Assembly: GCF_002245655.1 (NCBI RefSeq)
Contig: NZ_NOIH01000030.1
Span: 1 to 63,630 of the forward strand
Source: Thauera propionica
Lineage (GTDB): Bacteria; Pseudomonadota; Gammaproteobacteria; Burkholderiales; Rhodocyclaceae
Direction of reading: 5' to 3'
Length of the DNA: 63,630 bases
The number at the start of each line of letters is the position of its first letter. Position 1 is the first letter of the stretch. The position numbers and the translations under genes are program-made. A model generated the notes under the pieces. That model had not been told where the DNA came from. It saw only the letters and a list, made by a program, of their open reading frames with translations, and searched no databases. This document shows positions 35,315-43,476 of the stretch, in pieces.

Positions 35315-36721
35315 TCAGGCGGTCTGGGCAGCCGCGGCGAGCTTGTCCTCGCGGATCGCCTCGTACTCGTCTTCCCAGAACCACTTCGCTTCGCCGAAGG
35401 CCGGCTTCAGGTGGTGCAGCCAGGTGGCCTGGTCGTCGTATTGGGCGAAGAACGGGCGCTGCACCCAGTCCGGGTTGCGGCCCTGGATGAAGCGCAGCAC
35501 GAAGACTTTCTCGCCGGCGATCTCGGCCACGCCCTGGATCTCGACCTTGCCGGGGCTGGCGCTCATGCTCGGGCCGCGCGCGGTACGGGCCAGACCGGAC
35601 ACCTGCTGCATCGCCTCGCGGTAGATCTGCCACGCACGCGCCAGCGGCACCTCGAAGTAGGCGCGCGCGCCGGTGTCGCGCTCGGCGAACATGTAGTAGG
35701 GCACGATGCCGAGCTTGACCTGCAACTTCCACATCCTGGCCCACACCGCCGGATCGTCGTTGATGTGCGCCAGCAGCGGCCCTTGCGCGCGAATCACGGC
35801 GCCAGTGCTGCGGATGCGACGGATCGCGGCCTGGGCGACCTCGGTGTCGAGTTCCTTCCAGTGGTTGTAGTGCGCCATCAGCGCAACGTGCTTGCCGGCT
35901 TCCACTAGTTGCGTCAGCAGGCGGATCAGGTCGTCGGCGTCCTCTGCTCCGAGGAAGCGGTGCGGCCAGAAGGTCAGTGCCTTGGAGCCGATGCGGATGG
36001 TCTGGATGTGGTCGAACTCGGGCTGCAGCAGCGGCTCCAGATAGTCGCGCAGGTGGCGCGTCTTCATCACCATCGGGTCGCCGCCGGTGAACAGCAGGTC
36101 GGTCACTTCGGTATTGCGGCGCAGGTAGTCGTGCAGCGTCTTCGCTTCGGAAGCGGCGATGCGCAGCTCCTTGTCGCCGACGAACTGCGCCCAGCGGAAG
36201 CAGAAGGTGCAATAGCTGTGGCAGGTCTGGCCCTGGCTGGGGAAGAACAGCACGGTTTCGCGGTACTTGTGCTGGATGCCGTCGAGACGGTTGCCGTGCT
36301 CGTCGCGCGGCATGTTCATCTCCATCTGGTCAGCCGGGTGCGGGTTGAGCTCGTGGCGCACCTCGGCAACGGCCTGCTCCAGCGCGGCCTTGTCCGCACC
36401 CTCGCGCAACAGGTCGGCGATGCGGTCGAAGTGCTCGGGCGCGAGCATGCCGCGCTGCGGGAAGGTGAGCTGGAAGATGGGATCGGCCGGGATGTTGTTC
36501 CAGTCGATCAGCTCGTCGATGACGTACTGGTTCACACGGAACGGCAGCACGGAGGACACCACCTTCATCTCGAAGCGCTGCGCGTCCGACAGCTTGTCGA
36601 GTTGCGGGATGCGGTCGAGGTCACGCTGCGTGTAAACCTTGAACGGCACCGGCTCGAAAGCGGCCTGAGCGGCCTCCTCGATGCGCCAACGGGGCTTGAG
36701 GGCCTGCACTTGAGCACTCAT
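35315..36721 (-). CDS. KamA-family radical SAM protein (lysine 2,3-aminomutase-like), 468 aa
   Basis: Contains the radical SAM cluster motif C-x3-C-x2-C in CHSYCTFCFRW, followed by LLFTGGDPMVMKT (SAM-binding GGDP). The fold resembles lysine 2,3-aminomutase and EpmB, which shift an amino group using PLP and a 5'-deoxyadenosyl radical. The N-terminal 120 residues and the C-terminus (GRNPDWVQRPFFAQYDDQ) differ from both, so the substrate may not be lysine. I chose the ATG at 36721 because GGAGA precedes it; the frame stays open upstream. A promoter at 36920-36948 implies a leader of about 190 nt. Confidence 0.83.
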   Translation of the reverse strand: MSAQVQALKPRWRIEEAAQAAFEPVPFKVYTQRDLDRIPQLDKLSDAQRFEMKVVSSVLPFRVNQYVIDELIDWNNIPADPIFQLTFPQRGMLAPEHFDRIADLLREGADKAALEQAVAEVRHELNPHPADQMEMNMPRDEHGNRLDGIQHKYRETVLFFPSQGQTCHSYCTFCFRWAQFVGDKELRIAASEAKTLHDYLRRNTEVTDLLFTGGDPMVMKTRHLRDYLEPLLQPEFDHIQTIRIGSKALTFWPHRFLGAEDADDLIRLLTQLVEAGKHVALMAHYNHWKELDTEVAQAAIRRIRSTGAVIRAQGPLLAHINDDPAVWARMWKLQVKLGIVPYYMFAERDTGARAYFEVPLARAWQIYREAMQQVSGLARTARGPSMSASPGKVEIQGVAEIAGEKVFVLRFIQGRNPDWVQRPFFAQYDDQATWLHHLKPAFGEAKWFWEDEYEAIREDKLAAAAQTA

Positions 36722-36881
36722 CTGTCGTCTCCTTGCGGTCTGGTCTTGCAATTTGCGTCGGCGCCACGGAGGCGGCGCCCACAGCCCTGCGACCGGATGC
36801 ACGTGGATCGGTCGGACGGTCGTCAGGGAATCAGGAAAAGCGTCCGGCGGCGCAGAGGGATGGCGCCCGGGCCCGGATCGG

Positions 36882-36922
36882 CATGCGCCCGCTTCCGCGG
36901 GCTCGATGGAAGTGGGCGCATG
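36882..36922. repeat. Long inverted repeat upstream of the radical SAM gene
   Basis: Two 15-nt arms (36882-36896 and 36908-36922) pair at 14 of 15 positions with one G-T wobble and an 11-nt loop; the arms begin and end with CATGCGCCC/GGGCGCATG. The right arm overlaps the -10 box of the leftward promoter, so it may be an operator rather than an RNA hairpin. Confidence 0.6.
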
Positions 36923-36948
36923 TTATTTCACAAAGTAAATTTGTGCAA
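36920..36948 (-). promoter_or_regulatory. Sigma-70-like promoter with internal palindrome for the radical SAM gene
   Basis: On the minus strand TTGCAC (36943-36948) and TAACAT (36920-36925) are spaced by 17 bp. Between them lies CACAAA-GTAAA-TTTGTG (36929-36945), a perfect 6-bp inverted repeat that a repressor could occupy. Confidence 0.6.
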
Positions 36949-37221
36949 ATATGATTCAGCGACCTGCAATTTAGTTCCCGACGGGATCGCCTGCCGCCTT
37001 CGCGCGCGGCATCTCGGCCCGCTGGCGCCCATCGGCATCGCCATCCGGCACGCGCAAAGTCCGCCTGAAATGGAGGGAACCCCGGGCGAAAAAATGCATC
37101 CCTCCACCATTGGCATCAAAGTTGCTTTGTTACCTTTAACCTCACTCCGGCCATCCCTCAGGGACCCTGCCGGATCGCGCTGCGCCCGGTCGCCACTCGA
37201 TTCGCCGCCTGATCACGTTCA

Positions 37222-40131
37222 ATGCTGCTCGCCTCACTCATCCTCATCCCGTTCCTCGGCAGTGCCCTTGCCGCACTGATGCCGCAGGACGCGCGCAACC
37301 GCGAATCCTGGCTGGCGATCGCGGTTGCGGTTTGCGGCCTGCTAATCGCGCTCGCCCTGTTCCCGCAGATTGCGAGCGGCGAAGTGCTGCGCGAGGAGTT
37401 CGCCTGGCTGCCTGCGCAGGGCCTCTTCTTCGTGCTGCGGGTCGACGGGCTGGCCTGGGTGTTCGCCGTTCTGGTGCTCGCCATCGGCCTGCTGGTGGTG
37501 CTCTACGCGCGCTACTACATGTCGCCCGACGATCCGGTGCCGCGCTTCTTCTCCTTCCTGCTCGCCTTCATGGGCTCGATGCTGGGCGTGGTGCTGTCGG
37601 GCAATCTGGTTCAACTGGTGGTGTTCTGGGAGCTCACCAGCCTCACCTCCTTCCTGCTGATCGGCTACTGGCACCACCGGGCCGACGCCCGTCGCGGCGC
37701 GCGCATGGCCTTCACCGTGACTGCCACCGGCGGACTGTGCCTGCTCGCCGGCGTGCTGGTGCTCGGTCATATCGTCGGCAGCTACGACCTCGACAATGTG
37801 CTTGCAGCCGGCGACCAGATCCGCGGCCACGACCTGTATCTGGCCGCACTCGCCCTGATCGCGCTCGGCGCGCTGACCAAGAGCGCGCAGTTCCCGTTCC
37901 ATTTCTGGCTGCCGCACGCAATGGCAGCGCCCACCCCGGTGTCGTCCTACCTGCACTCGGCGACGATGGTGAAGGCCGGCGTCTTCCTGCTGGTGCGGCT
38001 GTGGCCGGCACTGGCGGGCACGCCGGAGTGGACCTGGGTCGTCGGCGGCGCCGGCGTCTGTACCCTGCTGCTCGGCGCCTTCATCGCCATCTTCCAGCAC
38101 GACCTCAAGGGCCTGCTGGCGTACTCGACCATCAGCCATCTCGGCCTGATCACGCTGCTGATCGGCATTGGCACGCCGCTGGCAATGGTCGCGGCGATCT
38201 TCCACATCCTCAACCACGCGACGTTCAAGGCATCGCTGTTCATGGCCGCCGGCATCATCGACCATGAGTCTGGAACGCGTGACCTGCGCCTGCTGCGCGG
38301 ACTGCGCCACAAGCTGCCGGTCACCGCCACGCTGGCCATCGTCGCCAGCGCGGCGATGGCGGGCGTGCCGCTGCTGAACGGCTTCCTGTCGAAGGAGATG
38401 TTCTTCGCCGAGACACTGCACGTCGGCGGCGACCGCAACTGGTGGATGTCCTTCGCCGCGGTGGCGATGGGGATGTTCAGCGTCGCCTACTCGCTGCGCT
38501 TCATCTCGATCTTCTTCGGCACGCCGGCGCAGGACCTGCCGCGCGATCCGCACGAACCGCCGCGCTGGATGCGCTTTCCGGTCGAGCTGCTGGTGCTCAC
38601 CTGCCTCATCGTCGGCATCGCACCCGGCATCAGCATCGAACCGATCCTGAACATCGCGGTGCATTCGGTGCTCGGCAGCGCTGCCCCGGACTATGACCTC
38701 GCGGTGTGGCACGGTCTGAACCTGCCGCTCTTCATGAGCGTGCTCGCGCTCGCGGGCGGCGTGTTGCTGTACATCGTCCTGCGGCGCCACTTCGATCTGC
38801 AGCAGCGCGAGCAGGTGCCGCTGATCCACCGCTTCAACGGCGCGCAGGCCTACGAGACGACGATGCTGCAGCTGACACGCTCGGCAGGCTGGCTACTCAG
38901 GCGCATCGGCACCACCCGGCTGCAATCCCAGTTGGTGCTGCTGATGCTCATGCTGCTGGTGGTGCCGCCGATCCTCGCCGGCGCGCCGCCCGCGTGGACG
39001 CGCATCCCGCTGCAGGACTTCGACCCGCTGTTCGCTGCGATCTGGGCCATCGGCGGTGCCTGCGCCGTCGCCGGCGCCTGGATGGCGAAGTATCACCGCC
39101 TGGCCGCGCTGGCCCTCATCGGCGGCACCGGCATCGTCACCGCAGCGACCTTCCTGTGGCTGTCCGCGCCCGACCTGGCGCTGACCCAGCTGATGGTGGA
39201 GACCGTCACCACCGTGCTGATCCTGCTCGGCTTGCGCTGGCTGCCGCCACGGCTCGAGTCGGTCGACACCCCCGCGCAATCGCCCACCCGCGTGTGGCTG
39301 AGGCGTTCGCGCGACCTGCTGATCGCGGTCGGTGGCGGCCTCGCGCTGGCCGCGCTCACGTATGCGGTGCTGGTGCATCCGGCCTCGGACACGATCGCCG
39401 ACTTCTTCCTGCTCAACGCACTGGGCGGCGGGGGCGGCAGCAACGTGGTCAACGTCCTGCTGGTGGACTTCCGCAGCTTCGACACCCTGGGCGAGATCAC
39501 TGTGCTGGCGATCGTCGCCCTCACGGTGTATGCCCTGCTGCGTCGCTTCCGCCCGGCCCCGGAAAGTGCAGGCGTCCCGCCGCAGCAGCGCTTCGAGGCG
39601 GACCCCGCCAGCAGGCAAACCCCTGCGCAACAGGCGGACAGCGGCTACCTGCTGGTCGCCGGCATCTACATGCGCCTGCTGCTGCCCTTCATGGGCGTGA
39701 TCGCAGTCTATTTCTTCATGCGCGGCCACAACCTGCCGGGAGGAGGCTTCGTCGCCGGCCTCATCTTCGCCGTCGCCATCCTGGTGCAGTACATGCTTGC
39801 GGGCACGGTCTGGGTCGAGAGCCACATCAACCTGCGCCCGCATCGCTGGCTGGGCTTCGGCCTGGTGCTGGCCTGCGCCACCGGCCTGGGTGCATGGCTG
39901 TTCGGCCACCCCTTCCTCACGACCCACACCGCGCACGTGGACTGGCCGCTGGTCGGCGAGCTGCACCTGCCGAGCGCCTTCGTGTTCGACCTTGGGGTGT
40001 TCACGGTCGTGGTCGGCACCACCATGCTGATGCTGGTCGCGCTGGCCCACCAGTCGCTGCGGGCACACCGCCTGCCGGGCGAGGAGGCCCAGGCCGTCGA
40101 ACAAGGCAACGCCGACGGGAGGGCGAACTGA
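37222..40131 (+). CDS. mrpA: Mrp Na+/H+ antiporter subunit A fused to subunit B (MrpAB), 969 aa
   Basis: Largest subunit of the multisubunit cation/proton antiporter in the inner membrane. The first ~500 residues match the ND5-like proton-pump fold (GNLVQLVVFWELTSLTSFLL; the Lys/His-rich TKSAQFPFHFWLPHAMAAPT). DUF4040/MrpB-N segments follow, and the last ~150 residues are an MnhB domain (LLLPFMGVIAVYFFMRGHNL; GGGFVAGLIFA). MrpB is a separate gene in Bacillus, so this is the fused proteobacterial form. The ATG at 37222 begins MLLASLILIPFLGS. Its TGA overlaps the mrpC ATG by one base. Confidence 0.94.
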   Translation: MLLASLILIPFLGSALAALMPQDARNRESWLAIAVAVCGLLIALALFPQIASGEVLREEFAWLPAQGLFFVLRVDGLAWVFAVLVLAIGLLVVLYARYYMSPDDPVPRFFSFLLAFMGSMLGVVLSGNLVQLVVFWELTSLTSFLLIGYWHHRADARRGARMAFTVTATGGLCLLAGVLVLGHIVGSYDLDNVLAAGDQIRGHDLYLAALALIALGALTKSAQFPFHFWLPHAMAAPTPVSSYLHSATMVKAGVFLLVRLWPALAGTPEWTWVVGGAGVCTLLLGAFIAIFQHDLKGLLAYSTISHLGLITLLIGIGTPLAMVAAIFHILNHATFKASLFMAAGIIDHESGTRDLRLLRGLRHKLPVTATLAIVASAAMAGVPLLNGFLSKEMFFAETLHVGGDRNWWMSFAAVAMGMFSVAYSLRFISIFFGTPAQDLPRDPHEPPRWMRFPVELLVLTCLIVGIAPGISIEPILNIAVHSVLGSAAPDYDLAVWHGLNLPLFMSVLALAGGVLLYIVLRRHFDLQQREQVPLIHRFNGAQAYETTMLQLTRSAGWLLRRIGTTRLQSQLVLLMLMLLVVPPILAGAPPAWTRIPLQDFDPLFAAIWAIGGACAVAGAWMAKYHRLAALALIGGTGIVTAATFLWLSAPDLALTQLMVETVTTVLILLGLRWLPPRLESVDTPAQSPTRVWLRRSRDLLIAVGGGLALAALTYAVLVHPASDTIADFFLLNALGGGGGSNVVNVLLVDFRSFDTLGEITVLAIVALTVYALLRRFRPAPESAGVPPQQRFEADPASRQTPAQQADSGYLLVAGIYMRLLLPFMGVIAVYFFMRGHNLPGGGFVAGLIFAVAILVQYMLAGTVWVESHINLRPHRWLGFGLVLACATGLGAWLFGHPFLTTHTAHVDWPLVGELHLPSAFVFDLGVFTVVVGTTMLMLVALAHQSLRAHRLPGEEAQAVEQGNADGRAN

Positions 40132-40472
40132 TGGAACTGGTACTGGCGATCGCCGTCGGGGTGGTGTTCGGCTCGGGCATCTGGCTGATCCTGCGCCCGC
40201 GGACCTTCCAGCTCATCACCGGCCTGCTGCTGATGTCCTATGCGGTGAACCTGTTCATCTTCGCGATGGGCCGCCTGTGGGTGGACAAGCCCCCGATCAC
40301 GCCCACCGCCGGTGTCGATCCCGCCCAGTTCGCCGATCCGCTGCCGCAGGGCCTGGTGCTGACCGCCATCGTGATCGGCTTCGCCACCACCGCGCTCTAC
40401 CTGGTGATGATGATCGGCGCGCGCGGCCTGAGCGGCAGCGACCACGTCGATGGCGAGGAGCCGCGCGAATGA
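40131..40472 (+). CDS. mrpC: Mrp antiporter subunit C, 113 aa
   Basis: NuoK-like subunit with three transmembrane helices (MELVLAIAVGVVFGSGIWLI; LITGLLLMSYAVNLFIFAMG; GLVLTAIVIGFATTALYLVM). The SYAVNL and TAIVIG motifs are MrpC-typical. Start is the ATG at 40131 with GGGAGGG upstream, coupled to mrpA. It needs the other Mrp subunits for antiport. Confidence 0.94.
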   Translation: MELVLAIAVGVVFGSGIWLILRPRTFQLITGLLLMSYAVNLFIFAMGRLWVDKPPITPTAGVDPAQFADPLPQGLVLTAIVIGFATTALYLVMMIGARGLSGSDHVDGEEPRE

Positions 40473-40551
40473 GCGCGCCCGCACGGCCGCCCGAAGGGAA
40501 GCGCTCTCCTCCCCCGGGGAGGATGTCGCGCAGCGACAGGAGGGTAGTCCA

Positions 40552-42186
40552 ATGAACCCGCTGCCCTGGATGCACCACCTGATCATTGTCCCCGTGCTGC
40601 TGCCGCTGCTGGTCGGCGCGCTGCTGATCCCCGTCAACCAGAAGCGCCACGCGCGGAAGTTCGCCTTCAGCGTCGCCAGCGGCGCGCTGCTGTGGGGGGT
40701 GGCGATCGCCCTGCTGGTGCTGGTGGACCAGGAACACTGGCCGGATGGCATTGGCGTGTATCTCGCCTCGAACTGGACGGCGCCGTTCGGCATCGTGCTG
40801 ATGGTCGACCGCCTTGCCGCGCTGATGCTGGTGCTGACCTCGACCATCGCACTGGCCGTGCTGGTGTTCTCGGCACGGCGCTGGGACCGGGTCGGCGTGC
40901 ATTTCCACTCGCTGTTCCAGTTCCTGCTGATGGGGCTCAATGGCGCCTTCCTGACCAACGATCTGTTCAACCTCTTCGTGTTCTTCGAGGTGATGCTGGC
41001 GGCGTCCTACGGTCTGGTACTGCACGGCTACAACCTGCGCCGCATCCAGGCCGGCATGCAGTACATCGCGATCAACCTGGCCGCTTCGCTGCTGTTCCTG
41101 ATCGGCGTGTCGCTGATCTATGCGGCCTCGGGCACGCTCAACATCGCCGACCTCGCGACGCGCGTGAGCGGCCTCGGTGCCCAGGACACCTGGCTGTTGC
41201 AGATCGGCGCCACCGTGCTGGCGCTCGCCTTCCTGACCAAGGGCGCGATGTGGCCGCTCGGGTTCTGGCTCCCCACCACCTATGCGTCCGCCTCCGCACC
41301 GGTCGGCGCGATGCTGGTGCTGATGACCAAGGTGGGGGTGTATGCGGTACTGCGGGTGTGGCTGGCGGTGTTCGGCGAGGGCAGCGGCGAAGGAGCGAGC
41401 GCGCTCGCCGGCTTCGGCCTCGCGGCGCTGACCGTCGGCGGGCTCGCGACCCTGCTGTTCGGGGCCGTCGGCATGCTGTCCAGCGAGGACGGCGGGCGCA
41501 TGGCGGGCTACGGTGCGATCATCTCGTCCGGCACGCTGCTCGTGGTGATCGGCCATTCCGGCAGCGCGGTGCTGGCCTCGGGGCTGTACTACCTGCTCGG
41601 CTCCACGCTGGCAATGGCGGCCTTCATGCTGCTGATCGAACTCACCGAGCGCATCCGCCCGCCGGGCGCGGCGCTCCTCGCCATCACCATGGAAGCCTTC
41701 GCCATCGAGGACAAGCCGGAAGACCCGGTGGGCGTCGGCATGCCGGGAACCCTCACCTTTCTCGGGCTGAGCTTCGCTGCATGTGCGCTGGTGATCAGCG
41801 GCATGCCGCCGCTGTCGGGCTTCGTCGCCAAGTTCAGCCTCTTCCACGCGATGCTGGGCGCGACGCAGGGCGAGGTGCCGGCCACCACCTGGCTGATCAT
41901 CGCGCTGATGGTGCTGGGCGGACTGGCGGCGATCATTGCCCTGATGCGGCTGGGTGTGCGCACCTTCTGGGCGTCGGGCGCCGTGACCGCGCCGCGGCTG
42001 CAGTTCTCCGAGGCCGTGCCCGTCGGCGCACTGGTGTTGGCGTGCGTGCTGCTGACGGTGCAGGCGGGGGCGGTGTTCGACTACCTCGGGCGCACCGCCA
42101 ACGGCCTGCTGCGCAGCACCGATTACAGCGCGCGCGTGCTGGGCGAACCGCCCGTGCAGCGGGCACCGGCAGGAGGCGCGCAATGA
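40552..42186 (+). CDS. mrpD: Mrp antiporter subunit D, 544 aa
   Basis: ND4/ND2-like proton-pumping subunit with about 14 transmembrane helices. Conserved stretches include NLFVFFEVMLAASYGLVLHG, FLTKGAMWPLGFWLPTTYAS and MPPLSGFVAKFSLF. The ATG at 40552 follows ACAGGAGGG, the strongest ribosome binding site in the operon, after an 79-bp spacer that follows mrpC. Its TGA overlaps the mrpE ATG by 4 bp. Confidence 0.94.
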   Translation: MNPLPWMHHLIIVPVLLPLLVGALLIPVNQKRHARKFAFSVASGALLWGVAIALLVLVDQEHWPDGIGVYLASNWTAPFGIVLMVDRLAALMLVLTSTIALAVLVFSARRWDRVGVHFHSLFQFLLMGLNGAFLTNDLFNLFVFFEVMLAASYGLVLHGYNLRRIQAGMQYIAINLAASLLFLIGVSLIYAASGTLNIADLATRVSGLGAQDTWLLQIGATVLALAFLTKGAMWPLGFWLPTTYASASAPVGAMLVLMTKVGVYAVLRVWLAVFGEGSGEGASALAGFGLAALTVGGLATLLFGAVGMLSSEDGGRMAGYGAIISSGTLLVVIGHSGSAVLASGLYYLLGSTLAMAAFMLLIELTERIRPPGAALLAITMEAFAIEDKPEDPVGVGMPGTLTFLGLSFAACALVISGMPPLSGFVAKFSLFHAMLGATQGEVPATTWLIIALMVLGGLAAIIALMRLGVRTFWASGAVTAPRLQFSEAVPVGALVLACVLLTVQAGAVFDYLGRTANGLLRSTDYSARVLGEPPVQRAPAGGAQ

Positions 42187-42707
42187 GACGCTGGCTACCC
42201 GCACCGCTGTTGTCGGTCTGCCTGTTGCTGACGTGGCTGCTGCTCAACCAGAGCGTCGATGCCGCACACTGGCTGCTGGGCGGCGTGCTCGGCATCATTG
42301 CGCCACTGCTGGCGCGTCCGCTGCAGCCCCACGGCCATGCCCGGCTCCGCCGCCCGCTGGCGCTGTTGCGGCTGCTGTGGTTCTCGGCGATCGAGATCGT
42401 CCGCTCATGCTTCAACGTCAGTCAGATCATCCTGCTGCGCCGCTCGGCCGACGTGAACTCGCAGTTCATCCGGATCCCGCTCGACCTGCGCAGCCCGCAC
42501 GGCCTGGCCCTGCTGTCCTGCCTCATCAACTCCACGCCGGGTACGGTGTGGGTGGAACTCCTGCCCGACAGCCACGACCTGCTGCTGCACGTGTTCGACC
42601 TGCACGATGCACAGTGGTGGGTGGAGACGATCAAGACGCGCTACGAGCAGCCGATCATCGAGGTCTTCGAGTCGGCCGGCGCAAGAAGCCCGGGAGAACC
42701 TGCATGA
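42183..42707 (+). CDS. mrpE: Mrp antiporter subunit E, 174 aa
   Basis: Two N-terminal transmembrane helices (LLSVCLLLTWLLLNQSVDAA; WLLGGVLGIIAPLLARPL) and a cytoplasmic domain with SCFNVSQIIL and LLSCLINSTPGTVWVEL, the MrpE hallmark. It overlaps mrpD and mrpF by 4 bp on each side, which implies coupled translation. Confidence 0.93.
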   Translation: MRRWLPAPLLSVCLLLTWLLLNQSVDAAHWLLGGVLGIIAPLLARPLQPHGHARLRRPLALLRLLWFSAIEIVRSCFNVSQIILLRRSADVNSQFIRIPLDLRSPHGLALLSCLINSTPGTVWVELLPDSHDLLLHVFDLHDAQWWVETIKTRYEQPIIEVFESAGARSPGEPA

Positions 42708-42988
42708 CGGCCGTGACGCTGCTTTCGGCGGCAATCCTCTTCGCGCTGGCCTGCGTGATCCTTGCCATGATCCTGTGCACCCTGCGCCTGCTGATCGGGC
42801 CTTCGGCCCAGGACCGCGTGCTGGCGCTCGACACGCTGTGGATGTGCACGATGGTGCTCGCCCTGATGCTGGGCATCCGTCACGGCAGCCAGATCTATTT
42901 CGAGGCGGCGCTGATCATCGCCCTGCTCGGCTTCGTGTCGACGATCGCGCTGGCCAAGTTCCTGATGCGCGGGGAGGTGATCGAATGA
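42704..42988 (+). CDS. mrpF: Mrp antiporter subunit F, 94 aa
   Basis: Three transmembrane helices and the MrpF signature LRLLIGPSAQDRVLALDTL. It overlaps mrpE by 4 bp at its ATG and mrpG by 4 bp at its end. A small essential subunit of the antiporter in characterised systems. Confidence 0.93.
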   Translation: MTAVTLLSAAILFALACVILAMILCTLRLLIGPSAQDRVLALDTLWMCTMVLALMLGIRHGSQIYFEAALIIALLGFVSTIALAKFLMRGEVIE

Positions 42989-43347
42989 GCACGGTTGCAT
43001 CCCTGCCCTGGTGGGCCGCGGTGCCGGTGGCCGTCCTGCTCGTACTGGGCGGACTGATCACGCTGCTCGGCACGCTCGGCCTCCTGCGCCTGCAGACCTT
43101 CTATCAGCGCATCCACGGTCCCGCCATCACGACCACCCTCGGCGCGGGCTGCATCCTCGTCGCCTCGATGGTGTATTTCACCGTGGGGCAGTCACGCCTC
43201 GTGATCCACGAATTGCTGATCAGCGTCTTCGTGCTGATGACGGCGCCGGTCGTGGCCATGCTGATCATGCGCGCCGCCGTCTACCGGGACCTTCGCAACC
43301 ACCGCGACCCGGTCGCAACCGGCGATCAGCCGCCAGAGCCGGACTGA
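42985..43347 (+). CDS. mrpG: Mrp antiporter subunit G, 120 aa
   Basis: Three transmembrane helices with the MrpG motif LGTLGLLRLQTFYQRIHGPA and TLGAGCILVAS. It is the last gene of the mrpA(B)CDEFG operon, which should exchange cytoplasmic Na+ (or K+/Li+) for external protons and so serve salt and pH tolerance. The downstream hairpin at 43374-43403 has its U-tract on the other strand, so the mrp operon end may rely on another mechanism. Confidence 0.93.
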   Translation: MSTVASLPWWAAVPVAVLLVLGGLITLLGTLGLLRLQTFYQRIHGPAITTTLGAGCILVASMVYFTVGQSRLVIHELLISVFVLMTAPVVAMLIMRAAVYRDLRNHRDPVATGDQPPEPD

Positions 43348-43373
43348 TCCGTAGCCGCGAGCGCTTCGTGCAG

Positions 43374-43403
43374 AAAAAAAACGGGCCTGCTCGCGCAGGC
43401 CCG
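43374..43403 (-). terminator. Rho-independent terminator of the mcm-meaB-pccB-pccA operon
   Basis: On the minus strand CGGGCCTGC-GCGA-GCAGGCCCG (a 9-bp perfect stem with a 4-nt loop) is followed by a run of eight Ts (43374-43381). It lies about 75 bp after the pccA stop codon. Confidence 0.92.
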
Positions 43404-43476
43404 CCGATTCGACAGGCACCCGGACACAAGGCCCGGATCTCCCTCCCCATCGATCAAAAACGTCTCATGGGTTCGA

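Larger units (their letters stand above)
36722..37221. other. 500-bp divergent intergenic region between the radical SAM gene and mrpA
   Basis: No protein-coding or RNA gene is recognised here. It holds a long imperfect inverted repeat (36882-36922), an AT-rich block with a good leftward promoter (36920-36948) and a small palindrome inside that promoter (36929-36945). The right half (36960-37221), which must contain the mrpA promoter, shows no clear sigma-70 boxes. Confidence 0.6.
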
